From Reticulitermes speratus (taxonomy: Eukaryota; Arthropoda; Insecta; Blattodea; Rhinotermitidae), in assembly GCA_021186555.1 (NCBI GenBank), contig JAJKFL010000006.1, positions 4,802,715 to 4,866,714 of the forward strand: a DNA stretch of 64,000 bases, written 5' to 3'. A program made the translations under genes and the position numbers. The notes beneath the pieces are model-generated. The model searched no databases, was not told the DNA's origin, and worked only from the letters and a program-made list of their open reading frames with translations. Shown piece after piece: positions 43,601-52,659 of the stretch; position 1 is the first letter of the stretch, and each line of letters starts with the position of its first letter.

Positions 43601-44932
43601 AGACCTGTTTCAGTCACACACCATCACCCCAGTTTATCACACACCTACTGCAGCAAATCATACCTGCCAGCTGTTCACTTGAGACAGCATGTGCCTTCTT
43701 ATGGTTCATGAACAGACAGAATGAAGTGAACTGCTTCTTGCACTTGCCACATTGGAATACATCTTCTTCATCCAAAGTTATTGTGTCTGAAACATAAATA
43801 TTATATGACCAGTCTTCTCTACCCTGAACACAGAGGCAGAATGTCTCTCCAATATATTAGTAAATTTATATGAGACTATATGTCACATCCCAGAAGACAG
43901 TAACCTTCATGGTACAATTTGTTTTCAAACATCCATGCATTTTTATGTATTTGTGGTTTATGTAACAATGCTGTCAGGAATCCAGACCATTTAGTACTCA
44001 GTTCCTGTAGTGGCATAAGAAACAAAGAACCTAAACCTAAAGCAAACAAGATAGTGCCCTAACAACTAGCAATATTTCAGTATGAGGTGTGGTTTATGGA
44101 ACATCTTCGGAAGCAACTATAAATGGGTATCATTACAAACTGGCTCAAAAGGGTTATTGCTGTTAAGAAAAAAAGGTTACACACCATGTTACATTACCAT
44201 GCACATTAACATGATAGTTCTGCACATCATCTGTCATTTGCACAATACAGTAGCACAAAAAATAATGGTTACATGATTAACGTACGTGCTTGGCCAACAT
44301 TTAACAACTTATGAAACTGTAAACTATCTTCCAGTGATGTCATACTGACTGAAACCCAGGTGTTTCTACTCCTAAGCATGTTCCACTATACGTATAAGTT
44401 GCTGCATATTAGTAACACATGCATTATTCCTGTGTAATCATATGCGCCTTGTGTAGAAACTGTCTTCTAAAACACGTGATTGAAGGAAAGTTAGAAGGAA
44501 GGGTAGAAATGACGGGAAGACGAGGAAGAAGGAGAAGCAGCTACTGGATGACTTTAAGGAAAAAAGAAGATACTGGAAATTGAAAGAGGAAGCACTAGAT
44601 CGCACCCTGTGGAGAACGTGCTTTGGAAGAGGACACGGACCTGTCGTAAGACAGACTACAAAATGAATGAATCATATGCGCATATCGCATTATAAAAGCT
44701 TACTTGGTGGGCGAGAAACAACAACTGTAGCTCCAGGTAAACATTCACTGGACAAACTCTGAGTGTCTAAAAGAGACTGAACAGTTACAGCCGTTTGGTT
44801 GTCCACTGTCATACCTGCAACCCAAAGAGAATCTGTTTACAATGTCCTTCATACAGAATGTTTATACCTATTCTCCGATATGTCTTTAAACTATTTCTCA
44901 CCAGCCAACGAATCAAACAACAGATGAGACAT
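34171..44932 (-). CDS. ZNF341-like: ZNF341-like C2H2 zinc-finger transcription factor, at least 11 coding exons
   Basis: Exons linked by phase-consistent splice sites encode 13 C2H2-type fingers. Order and spacing match vertebrate ZNF341: an N-terminal NQT..VQSLLD peptide, a lone finger (CGKCKKQF), a Gln/Thr-rich linker, a finger pair ([26 protein letters not shown]), then a series including [13 protein letters not shown] and a long-loop CPF....GC finger. ZNF341 in mammals is a nuclear DNA-binding activator of STAT1 and STAT3; a conserved target in insects is not implied. The start ATG (44930-44932) was chosen because it gives a short peptide like the vertebrate N-terminus and a phase-matched donor. 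Phase does not close between exons 3 (43664) and 5 (40378), so at least one linker exon is unresolved. Orthology is inferred from recalled family sequence. Confidence 0.87.
34710..34890 (+). mobile_element. SINE family A, 3' half
   Basis: CCAGCCTCCTATTCAATAAG through the ACTCTACTCTCCCCACATGCC tail. Confidence 0.55.
35006..35295 (+). mobile_element. SINE family A, full-length reference copy
   Basis: The tRNA-like head has TAGCTCAGTCGG (A box) and GGGATCGAATCCC (B box). The body has CCAGCCTCCTGTACAACGGG and GGGGCGTGGTGTTGACC. The tail TCTACTCCCCCTCTGGGCC ends in GTGAACTTTACCTTTTA. About 285 bp. It is not a functional tRNA gene: the head does not fold as a full cloverleaf and is fused to the body. 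Confidence 0.85.
35395..35545. repeat. Palindromic family K, both halves
   Basis: GTGACACCAAGTAGTCTTGT at the left and CAAACTACATGGCATCACA at the right, with core GAATCTGCTG..AGATTCCTTTGAAA between. Confidence 0.6.
35702..35856 (-). CDS. ZNF341-like exon 11
   Basis: Finishes the long-loop finger ([10 protein letters not shown]), a full finger ([21 protein letters not shown]), and starts the last (CQHCGM). Donor GTGCGT, acceptor TTGCAG. Confidence 0.9.
36044..36170 (-). CDS. ZNF341-like exon 10
   Basis: Finishes a finger ([19 protein letters not shown]) and begins [16 protein letters not shown], the unusual long Cys-Cys loop that is a hallmark of ZNF341. Phase 0 in, 1 out. Confidence 0.92.
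36373..36461 (-). mobile_element. 63-bp retroposon stub with 13-bp target-site duplication
   Basis: Insert 36386-36448 lies between TAGACCTGAATTC at 36373-36385 and 36449-36461. On the minus strand it reads GAAGAGGCTAAGG.. and ends in (AAG)n, matching the last bases of the element at 14473-14860. Confidence 0.85.
36562..36823 (-). CDS. ZNF341-like exon 9
   Basis: Three complete fingers (CVKC, CVHC with [17 protein letters not shown]) and the first half of a fourth. Phase 2 in, 0 out; donor GTATGA. Confidence 0.92.
37178..37374 (-). CDS. ZNF341-like exon 8
   Basis: Two fingers: one with four residues between the Cys (CIQKNC) and one regular (CHVC...[13 protein letters not shown]). Donor GTGAAT, acceptor TTGCAG. 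Confidence 0.92.
37644..37676 (-). ncRNA. Hammerhead-like motif, left arm of foldback 2
   Basis: CUGAGGA, U, GGGGAC/GUCCC stem, GAAACGUUGU on the minus strand. Confidence 0.35.
37692..37725 (+). ncRNA. Hammerhead-like motif, right arm of foldback 2
   Basis: CUGAGGA, U, GGGAC..GUCCC stem, GAAACGUU on the plus strand. Inverted partner of 37644-37676. Confidence 0.35.
38641..38760 (-). CDS. ZNF341-like exon 7
   Basis: 40 codons, phase 0. Acidic lead-in, then one finger, [21 protein letters not shown]. Donor GTAAGA, acceptor GTGTAG. Confidence 0.9.
38867..39112 (-). CDS. ZNF341-like exon 6 (most conserved finger pair)
   Basis: 82 codons, phase 0. Two fingers joined by a TGEKPF linker: [15 protein letters not shown] and [16 protein letters not shown], followed by KVWP. 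Nearly identical to the vertebrate protein as I recall it. Confidence 0.93.
39926..40378 (-). CDS. ZNF341-like exon 5 (linker)
   Basis: 151 codons without fingers: Ser/Thr/Gln-rich with a run of seven Gln and a GQPIIL motif. This resembles the low-complexity linker of the vertebrate protein in position. Donor GTATAC, acceptor TTCACAG; phase 0. Confidence 0.82.
40612..40775. repeat. Palindromic family K, both halves
   Basis: GTGACACCATGTAGACTGG at the left and CCAGACTACCTAGTGTCTCAT at the right. Confidence 0.55.
41762..41993 (-). CDS. Candidate ZNF341-like linker or alternative terminal exon
   Basis: After an acceptor (TTTACAG, 41994-42000) an open frame of 77 codons, acidic with a [14 protein letters not shown] stretch, runs to TAG at 41759-41761. 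The GQPIIL motif echoes exon 5. Incoming phase is 2, exon 3 gives 1, and no consensus donor with phase 0 is present. It could be an alternative last exon, a partner of a missed exon, or chance. Confidence 0.35.
42332..43262 (-). mobile_element. mariner-like DNA transposon, degenerate, interrupted by a SINE tail
   Basis: Ends GAAAGTAATGCCTCCTATT (left) and, on the opposite strand, AAAAGCAATGCCTCCTG (right) are inverted. Minus translations give the mariner transposase C-terminal half: [13 protein letters not shown] with a catalytic Asp and [19 protein letters not shown] with the next Asp. Frames are broken and the N-terminal part is decayed or missing. A SINE A tail sits at 42370-42445. It lies in a ZNF341-like intron. 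Confidence 0.8.
42370..42445 (+). mobile_element. SINE family A tail fragment inside mariner
   Basis: CTACACCTCTACTCCCCCTC through GATGAACTTTACCTTTACC. Confidence 0.7.
43265..43520 (+). mobile_element. Non-LTR retrotransposon C-terminal fragment
   Basis: Plus translation: [32 protein letters not shown], then [12 protein letters not shown], following the conserved order of insect non-LTR C-termini. Confidence 0.6.
43664..43786 (-). CDS. ZNF341-like exon 3 (first finger)
   Basis: Phase 1 both ends. Encodes [16 protein letters not shown] and the rest of the lone N-terminal finger (C2H2, H-x4-H). Donor GTATGA, acceptor TTTCAG. Confidence 0.92.
43815..43925. repeat. Palindromic family K half copy
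   Basis: CCCTGAACACAGAGGCAGAA and ATGTCACATCCCAGAAGACAG match one half. Confidence 0.45.
44478..44670 (+). mobile_element. Non-LTR retrotransposon C-terminus with ATGA-type tail
   Basis: Across small frameshifts it reads [18 protein letters not shown], then [17 protein letters not shown] and VVRQTT, ending AAAATGAATGAATC. It lies in the intron just before ZNF341-like exon 3. Confidence 0.7.
44704..44814 (-). CDS. ZNF341-like exon 2
   Basis: Phase 1 both ends. Encodes [17 protein letters not shown], corresponding to the N-terminal peptide of vertebrate ZNF341. Donor GTAAGC, acceptor CTGCAG. Confidence 0.88.
44902..44932 (-). CDS. ZNF341-like exon 1 (start codon)
   Basis: 31 bases: ATG then 9 codons ([10 protein letters not shown]) and one base, donor GTGAGA. 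The peptide pattern M...F..L.G matches the vertebrate start in length and hydrophobic positions. Confidence 0.75.
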
Positions 44933-45800
44933 CCTAACCCACACTTTACAAATCCCATCAGTAATTTCCCCTCACAGTCAACTTAGAAACCATTAGCTGC
45001 CGAAACTTTCAACCTATCGAATTCCTTCGGGTCGAACATTCGTAGCAGTATCGAATCACTGATTACACAACCCATGGAAGAGAGGTAACACCAAGAGTTC
45101 ATACGACAGACCGTGTATTCGGTGAACATATAAGGCAAAGATACGTATTTAGAACTTTATATATAAATGCTTATATGAGTGACATTTGCGTTGTTTAGAA
45201 CACAATATAATTTGTTCTATTTGTGCATCCTATCGCATGTAAATGACACTTCTGTTTTGTAATTTTTCCACGTGCACTATCTCTCATCTCTGTCCACCGC
45301 ACAGATGTGCCCTTCTTTGACATAATGAACCACTAGATAATCTGTGTAAAGAACTACTGCATCGTTATTTCATGTGTTGTGGCGCAAGACTAATATGCGG
45401 TTGTTGAGATTCCTGGGGTGGCAGTCGTTGGCTTTAACTTTTAACTTGGCACTAACTTTTATAGAACATTACTATCAAGTGAAGTTGAAAAGTTTGTTAA
45501 CCTACATCTTTACATGTTCTACATAAGACGCCAAGAAGATAAATTTTACTTCGAGGTGTTGGTTATCAAACGAAGTCGCGAAGTAGTATGTTAATTTCGA
45601 GAATAAATATATGTTCGGTCAGTACCTACCCGAAGAGTGATGCTAGTGGCATGACGATTGACAGAACAAGAAAATTGCGACATGAGTCTTGAATCTCGAA
45701 ACGAATGTAGTTTGTAAAACAATAAGCTGTGTGTACCACTTTATGACCTATATTTAGTGACATGCGGAAAAATCCTAGTTATTCAGCATTCTGTCACATC

Positions 45801-45832
45801 ATGGACGGCGCCATGGGGAGCAATGCCAGCAG
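45801..45832 (+). CDS. Possible first coding exon of a divergent gene
   Basis: ATGG context, then 10 codons (MDGAMGSNAS) and a strong donor AG|GTATGT. It would start about 870 bp from the ZNF341-like start, head to head. No downstream exon was recognised, so support is weak. Confidence 0.22.
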
Positions 45833-46639
45833 GTATGTATACGATACCAGTGTATGAAACATAATATACCAATATAATTTCATAAGCCTGCGTGTTTTGA
45901 CAACTGGACAAGTCATTCTTAAGGGGAGTTGTATATGACACTATTTCGATTGGTCGAAGTGAAAAACCAGACAGACCGTGTCCGAGTTTTACATACTTCT
46001 GTTTCACAAATGGAGCCACGGAGAACAACAGCAAGAAGTACATACAGGATAACATTATTTATTTCTGTGCGATCAGGATTGTTTTACCAGCATCTGTTGT
46101 GTGTTGAATCTTACTGCTTAATTACAGTTATCAGCATCTGTTGCGGCTATCTTGTAGGTGTTATCAATGCTGTTATAATCTATGGCTGTAGTGTCTTGTG
46201 CTGAGTATATTTAGAGCTCTCTTTTGCTTGACGTACATCCATTTGGGAGATTTTAGGTTTCCACAGCAATGCGTTTAAAGAGTCAGCTGTTTTGGTATGT
46301 GATGGTGTGTCGATGGGTTATCGTTTCTTGACATGTCGAAAAACTCCACAACCTTTGGAAGACATAGGCGTAACTTGGGGGGGGGGGGGGGGACAACGTG
46401 GGCCAATGCCCCCAATATTTTTCTACCTAATAATAGTTTTTTTGGCTGATGAGTTGAAGAGGGGCAAATAAAACAATTTGGGTGAGAGTGGGCGAAAGGG
46501 GTGTATGTTTGTACATTAAATACTGGTTTAAATTAATCTTCCCCATCTTTCTAACTTGACTCCTTCGTAAATTAAAGTTCCTAATACCCATGGTCGATTT
46601 TGCCTTCCTCTCCGCACCGAATGCTATTAGCCAATTACG

Positions 46640-46730
46640 CCTATGCTTGAAGATGAAGGCTGTACACTGCTTCGAAACGTCGGGCAACTACACGAGTGGT
46701 AACGTGACATCCTAGGAGTCCAGTCCTAAC
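46640..46730. repeat. Family K half copy with hammerhead-like core
   Basis: UUGAAGA (46646), U, GAAGG..stem..CUUC, GAAACGUC (46673-46680). The GUC end is that of canonical hammerhead cleavage sites. Confidence 0.5.
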
Positions 46731-47339
46731 TACACTGTGTAATAGATGCCACGATAAAGATCAATTGTACTCGCGGTGGGCGTCGCAGCACATTTCTAAT
46801 CCGTGGAATGCACCATTAATGTTCCATGTCGTGCTAGCAATGTGCTAATGACGACCACGTTGAAGGTTTAATGGACCCCTGGAAACATGGTTGTGTGGCG
46901 CCACACGCAGCGTTTACGTGCGTTACTGTAGCCGACGCTCAGTGGCTGTGTGTAGTACCACATAGATGGCAGAGAAAGGCAATTTTGCGGGCGAAGTTGT
47001 ATCACACGATGTTTACAACCAGGATGCTGCAAATGTACGTCTGACTTCGAAGTAAGAAGGCGGTATTAAGCAATTGCGTGCCTGCCCGCTGTTACATAGT
47101 ACATGAGGAGTATCTGTACCAAAGCTATGTAACCAATCAGAAACTTCACACCATTACCTTGATTCTGTCTTGTTTGTTGTGATAAGCTGAACATCATATT
47201 TAAGGTTTAAGTGGGTTGCGCAACAGTTTGAGGAATGAAGGTGCCTCCATCTGTTGGCTGGTGAATGTAACATTGACAGTGTGTTAGGTGTCTGGTGGAG
47301 TGTAAGGAATAGGGGGGTTCCCCCCCCCCCCATGGAGCA

Positions 47340-47405
47340 ACAGCCCCTAGTGGGACAGGGCCTCCTCTTTATCAAGGCTTCACGATCGCACACAGACATG
47401 AGGAA
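47340..47405 (-). mobile_element. SINE family B tail fragment
   Basis: CAACAGCCCCTAGTGGGACAG and GGCTTCACGATCGCACAC match the 3' part of family B in minus orientation. Confidence 0.5.
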
Positions 47406-47742
47406 TAGGTCATAGGATTTGTGTTTGTTATACATCCGTATTGTTACATTAGTAACATTGGACTTGTCTGACACATTATTACAATACATACCAAAGGTCT
47501 AAATACAGTACAATTATTATGTAATTATTAATATCCAATAATAAAACAGTAACATAAATAAAAACAATCCAATATTATGCAATAATACAATACAAATATA
47601 AACTTTATGAACTTTAATGCAAATGATAATTAAGTAAATCTCCTATTTTACAAAAATACTTTACTCAACTTCAAGAACTCATCAATTGCATAAAAAAATT
47701 ACTCAAAAGCAAGGATTTTAATTCTTTTTTTTTTAAAGTGTG

Positions 47743-47773
<31 letters not shown>

Positions 47774-47997
47774 TTTTTTTTTTTGCAGATTGTTAAAACG
47801 TTTTATCCCCATATTTACCACACTTTTCTGAAATAAATCTGTATTACAAAAGTATGTATGTAAGTAGAATTTTCTTCTCATTTCACACTGTTGACACCGT
47901 GCATCTTCGTCATATTAAATTAAGATATAAACCAACCGATGCACACCAAAACCACTTTTTAAGTAGCTTTATTATAAAATTGTTAAAATTGTACCCC

Positions 47998-48029
47998 TAC
48001 ACGTGTTTCGATCCTAGGGTCATCGTCAG
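47998..48029 (-). ncRNA. Hammerhead-like motif, left arm, foldback 1 copy 2
   Basis: Same motif as 1259-1290 with one change in the hairpin. Confidence 0.33.
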
Positions 48030-48253
48030 GGGGTTTATTGCTAAAAGCTACAGTCACTTCAACACATGATTTAAAATATTCTATCTGCACTTTGAAACAT
48101 AAGTTAAAATCTTGTAAAAAGATTCTCTAAAAGTTGTAAAATTATAAAAGCACTGTAGATGGTAGATTGTGGAACTGCTGGCGTGTGGTATTAAAAGCAT
48201 ATGAAATGTTTTTGCATGGAGCGGAGTGTACTGCGTGTCGTGCAGTGAGGAGT

Positions 48254-48285
48254 CTGACGATGATCCTAGGATCGAAACACGTGTA
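48254..48285 (+). ncRNA. Hammerhead-like motif, right arm, foldback 1 copy 2
   Basis: Same motif as 1754-1785. The deletion in this arm stops exactly at the first base of CUGACGA. Confidence 0.35.
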
Positions 48286-48794
48286 GGGGTACAATTTTAA
48301 CAATTTTATAATAAAGCTACTTAAAAAGTGGTTTTGGTGTGCATCGGTTGGTTTATAACTTAATTTCTTCTCATGTTATGACCATGGATTACCAAATTCT
48401 GTTTCAAATCCACTTTGTACTTTTTTATGTAACATAACACCTCTAAAATATGTAATGAAGTTCATATACCATGCATTAAGCATGTTATTCATAAAATTCC
48501 AACTGAAAGCAAGTGCACTTAGTTGCAATTATATGAATAAATGTTATAGGATATCATGGGAATTTGGCATGTTTTTGGGATGTTGGCAGCACTGTAGGAG
48601 ACAGTTTGTTGCCACTTTCTGTGACTGTTCAGTATTTGTGTTAAAGCGTTCGTTTATATCGCCTAATATAGAGACCAAAAAATTTATGAAGGAAAGTCCC
48701 TCATGAGAAGCCAGGATTTGCTTATGCAAGCTGGAGATAGAAAAAAGGAAATAACATAACTAACCTAACCTAATGAGCAATATGACTAAGTATA

Positions 48795-48905
48795 ATAACT
48801 AACTAACTCCATGGAGCAGAGTCCTTGAGAAGCTAACATGGCTAGTCAAGAAGTTCCCCGCGTTTTATGGAACCGTCACAATCGCACCCAGCGCCTCACC
48901 GCGCT
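48795..48905 (+). repeat. Interspersed repeat L
   Basis: Encodes an LEKLTWLVKKFPAFYGT-like segment across frames, as at 25975-26100. Confidence 0.45.
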
Positions 48906-49119
48906 CTTTCGCTGCAGTTTAGGTTCGTCGTCTCACCCGACCTCTCTGTACTTTTGGCAGGACTGCTGTGGCTGGCGCCGGCTTCTGTTGGACGTACAAT
49001 TTCGGCCGCTTCGGCGCCTCCACAACACGTAACAAGGACGGAACTTGTACATACCAGACAAATTAATACGGACTTAAATGTGTATGTTGTAGTTGTGATT
49101 TCGATAGTAAACATAACCC

Positions 49120-50330
49120 ACATATTGGTGACCCCGACGACAGACATGACCGAGGCCAGTGATGTTTGATACTGTATTATGTAAATATTATGACAATAAT
49201 TTTAGTATGGACTGCTGTAATTTACAGGTACAATGCTAATGTGTTTATATGGGACCATTTCTATATCCGGATAAATGGAAAATATATGAATGAATGAATC
49301 AAGATAGCATGACGGAGATCGCGGACGACTGGCTGCTCTACAGAGTTGCCGTGCGACTCCCATCCATCTGGTCCGACCGACCAGTCCTCTGGTTTGCGCA
49401 GGATGATGCGCAGTTCGACCTAGCAGGCATCACGCGCCAGAGGACCAAATTTAACCACGTGGTGTCACAACTCAACCAGCAGCATGCCGCCGAGGTAGAA
49501 GATATCATCACATCCTTACCGGAGCACGAGCCCTAAGACAGGCTTAGAGCAGAGCTGGTGCGCCGGTTGTCCATCTCACGTGAACAGCGCGCGAGACAAC
49601 TCCTGTCGCACAAGGAAATGGGCGACCGAAAACCATCCCAGTTTTTCAGACACCTCAAGAGGTTCGCGCCGGACGTCCCAGATGACATTTAGGGCTACGC
49701 CCATTACCTTTCTGGTTGCACCGTCTTCTCTAAAATCGACCTAGTAAGAGCGTGTCACCAAATCCCAGTCCATCCTGAAGACATTCAAATGACTGCGATT
49801 ACCACACCTTTTGGCCGTTTTTAATTTCCCTTTATGTCCTTCGGTTTGAGGAACGCCGCCCAAACTTTCGAACGTTTCATGGACGAGATCCTGAACAACC
49901 TGGACTTCTGCTTCGCATGTTTGGACGACATCCTTTTCTTCAGCCTTTTCCCGAAGAGCACGACCAACATCCCCGTACCCTCTTTACCCAACTCAAAACC
50001 TATGGCATCCTTCTGAATCCCTCCAAATGCGGTTTCCTCGTCCCAGAAATATCCTTCCTAGGCTACAAGATCTCATCCCAAGGTTCCCAGCCTCTCCCGG
50101 AACGCGTCGCAGATCTTGAAACCTGCCCCACTTCAAAGACTCTCAGCCAACTCCGACGTTTCTTGGGGGCGCTCAACTTATACAGACGTTTTCTTCCCCA
50201 CTTGGCATTCATTCAATCCCCTCTTCACGACGTCCTTTCCGGTCCCAGGGTCAAGGGCTCTCATCCCATTTCCTGGATCCTGGCACTCCACACGGCTTTC
50301 GACGAGTGTAAAGCAAGTCGAAACTGAATG
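49120..50330 (+). mobile_element. Ty3/gypsy LTR retrotransposon remnant
   Basis: TGGTGACCCCGAC at 49126-49138 is a typical primer-binding site. A gag frame follows (49300-49690: LWFAQDDAQFDLAGITR, MGDRKPSQFFRHLKRF). An internal deletion then joins gag to the reverse transcriptase ([45 protein letters not shown] with the Asp pair). Protease, the N-terminal RT, RNase H and integrase are absent, and several frames are used. Inactive. Confidence 0.82.
49169..49302 (+). mobile_element. Retroposon 3' end nested in the gypsy leader
   Basis: AT-rich 3' end ending in TATATGAATGAATGAATC interrupts the segment between primer-binding site and gag. Tail type matches the end at 44660-44670. Confidence 0.5.
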
Positions 50331-50470
50331 GAAGAGAAAATAGTACACATATTGTTGTTGACAACTCAATGGAAAAGATTAGTTGGTAGACCTAGATATG
50401 GATGGAAGATATTAACATCTTACATAAGGTGTGATTGTGCTGATGGGATTGATCTGGCTCAGGGTGCTTG
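50325..50470 (+). mobile_element. Small non-LTR C-terminal fragment
   Basis: Encodes WKRLVGRPRYGWKILTSY, a decayed GRPR.RW block, directly after the gypsy remnant. Confidence 0.45.
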
Positions 50471-50539
50471 AAAACCCAGAATGAATGTTCAGTCTTTATG
50501 TAATGTGGGAAGCTTGTGTACTTGTTGGGCAACTGTTTG

Positions 50540-50820
50540 CTTTACAAGAAGACAGTGCTGTGGGCTGCATGACCAAGGAATCATCCATAATTTTCTGGCA
50601 GGAAAAGCATTCATCTTCAAAGCATCCAGACGACCTCTGAGGCCAGCCTAGCCTCCTGTTCAGTCCCTGCTCAGGGTAAAGTGGCTGTGCCAGGAAGCAT
50701 ACCACTTATCTCTGTCTAGTGCCATTTTTAAGAATGTGTGGAGCTGTATATGCTAGACCTCCACGCCCATCCGTACCCTCACTGTGTGGTGCTTAATGAA
50801 TCATGGAGGCAGCTTTACCT
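50540..50820 (+). mobile_element. SINE family A, diverged
   Basis: Body words CCAGCCTAGCCTCCTGTTCAG and the GTGGAGCTGTATATGCTAGACC tail are recognisable. Confidence 0.5.
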
Positions 50821-51054
50821 TATATGAAGTGTTTTCATGTTAATGAGTTTAGTTGTTCACAGCTCAAACTGTTGTGTGAACAATAGGAGGTGGATTACCA
50901 TTAAAGCCATATACTTGTTCACAGGAAGCAGTGACAAAATGCAGTTTCAAGCGGTGAAGAATGACAATATGGTCGTTTCCTGTGCTACTGTCGTCTCAGA
51001 CCTCAGTGACGTCAGATTGAGGAAGAGGATGTGGGAAGATCACTGTCTTATCAG

Positions 51055-51215
51055 CTGTAGCACAGTGTAGTCTGGTAGAGAGGCACCATTACAGATGGGC
51101 CTACTGACTTTATCTTCTGCCCTGTTGGAAGCAAAGGTTTCTGTGAAACATTGTTGCTGTTATAAGAGACTGCACGGCGTCACGTACAAGAAGACAGTAA
51201 TGTTGATGAGAACAT
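51055..51215. repeat. Palindromic family K, both halves
   Basis: CACAGTGTAGTCTGGTAGAG at the left and GACTGCACGGCGTCACGTAC at the right, with GTGAAACATTG between. Confidence 0.6.
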
Positions 51216-51576
51216 CACATCTCACAAGATGCAGGACTTGCCTTTCCCTGCTAACATGTCCTCCACAATGAGCTCTATTGAAGACGTCGTATCAAGTGGA
51301 TGGTCGTGCTGAACCACCTTGCTACAGATTGCAGCCTACTGACAGCCACATTTCAAGATTTAAGGTTTGGAATAAGATTTATATTTTCATCCGAAATAGA
51401 GATAATTGATAGAGTTGAGGGGTTAAATTCAAGCCATGGCTCTTGTAATCACAAGTTTCCCTCTTTTTTTTTCACTTACACTTATGAATGAGCAGATTAT
51501 GGTCATAACATTCGGTTGAACGTCATTATCTTCTACCAAATATGTAAATAAATAAATAAATTGATTAATAAATAAG

Positions 51577-52620
51577 TAACCCAACCTAACCTAATGTAAC
51601 GTAACATAATCTAACGTAACATAACCCAACCTAACCTAATGTAACGTAACGTAATCTAACGTAACGTAACCAAATCTAACGTAACGTAACCCAACCTAAC
51701 CTAATGTAACGTAACGTAATCTAACGTAACGTAACCTAACCTAATGTAACGTAACGTAATCTAACGTAACGTAACCCAACCTAACCTAATGTAACGTAAC
51801 GTAATCTAACGTAACGTAACGTAATCTAACGTAACGTAACGTAATCTAACGTAACGTAACCCAACCTAACCTAATGTAACGTAACGTAATCTAACGTAAC
51901 GTAACCCAACCTAACCTAATGTAACGTAACGTAATCTAACGTAACGTAACCCAACCTAACCTAATGTAACGTAACGTAATCTAACGTAACGTAACGTAAT
52001 CTAACGTAACGTAACCCAACCTAACCTAATGTAACGTAACGTAATCTAACGTAACGTAACCTAACCTAATGTAACGTAACGTAATCTAACGTAACGTAAC
52101 CCAACCTAACCTAATGTAACGTAACATAATCTAACGTAACATAACCCAACCTAACCTAATGTAACGTAACGTAATCTAACGTAACGTAACGTAATCTAAC
52201 GTAACGTAACCCAACCTAACCTAATGTAACGTAACGTAATCTAACGTAACGTAACCTAACCTAATGTAACGTAACGTAATCTAACGTAACGTAACCCAAC
52301 CTAACCTAATGTAACGTAACGTAATCTAACGTAACGTAACGTAATCTAACGTAACGTAACGTAATCTAACGTAACGTAACCCAACCTAACCTAATGTAAC
52401 GTAACGTAATCTAACGTAACGTAACCCAACCTAACCTAATGTAACGTAACGTAATCTAACGTAACGTAACCCAACCTAACCTAATGTAACGTAACGTAAT
52501 CTAACGTAACCTAACCCAACCCTAAACCTAATCCTAATGGCCAAAATGCCCTAACCGAACCCTACCTAACCTAACCTAACGTAACCTGAACTAAACTAAA
52601 CTAATCCAAACCTAAACCTA
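51577..52620. repeat. Hierarchical pentamer satellite (5 / 45 / 520 bp), telomere-like
   Basis: Built almost wholly from pentamers of form NNTAA (CGTAA, CCTAA, TGTAA, TCTAA). The common higher unit is about 45 bp, and a 520-bp unit repeats once: rare variants GTAACATAATCTAACGTAAC occur at 51601 and 52121. CCTAA is the complement of the arthropod telomere unit TTAGG. The right edge decays to irregular CTAACC words. Confidence 0.9.
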
Positions 52621-52659
52621 ATGACCAAGATGTCCGAGGTGACCAATGTGACCAAGTTG

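Larger units (their letters stand above)
45833..47870. other. Gene-poor interval with poly-G and repeat fragments
   Basis: Contains a G run at 46379-46392, a family K half at 46640-46730, a SINE B tail near 47340-47405 and GT/T simple sequence near 47740-47785. No gene recognised. Confidence 0.5.
47871..48374. mobile_element. Foldback element 1, second copy, deleted right arm, 11-bp duplication
   Basis: Insert 47882-48363 between TTTCTTCTCAT at 47871-47881 and 48364-48374. Left arm is full length; the inner part of the right arm (beyond the CUGACGA motif) is missing. Left terminus TTCACACTGTTGACACCG is shared exactly with the copy at 1142. Confidence 0.88.

Noticed and set aside
46379-46392. 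Poly-G run as a functional G-quadruplex
   Set aside because: A single homopolymer run, likely simple-sequence noise; no phased G tracts.
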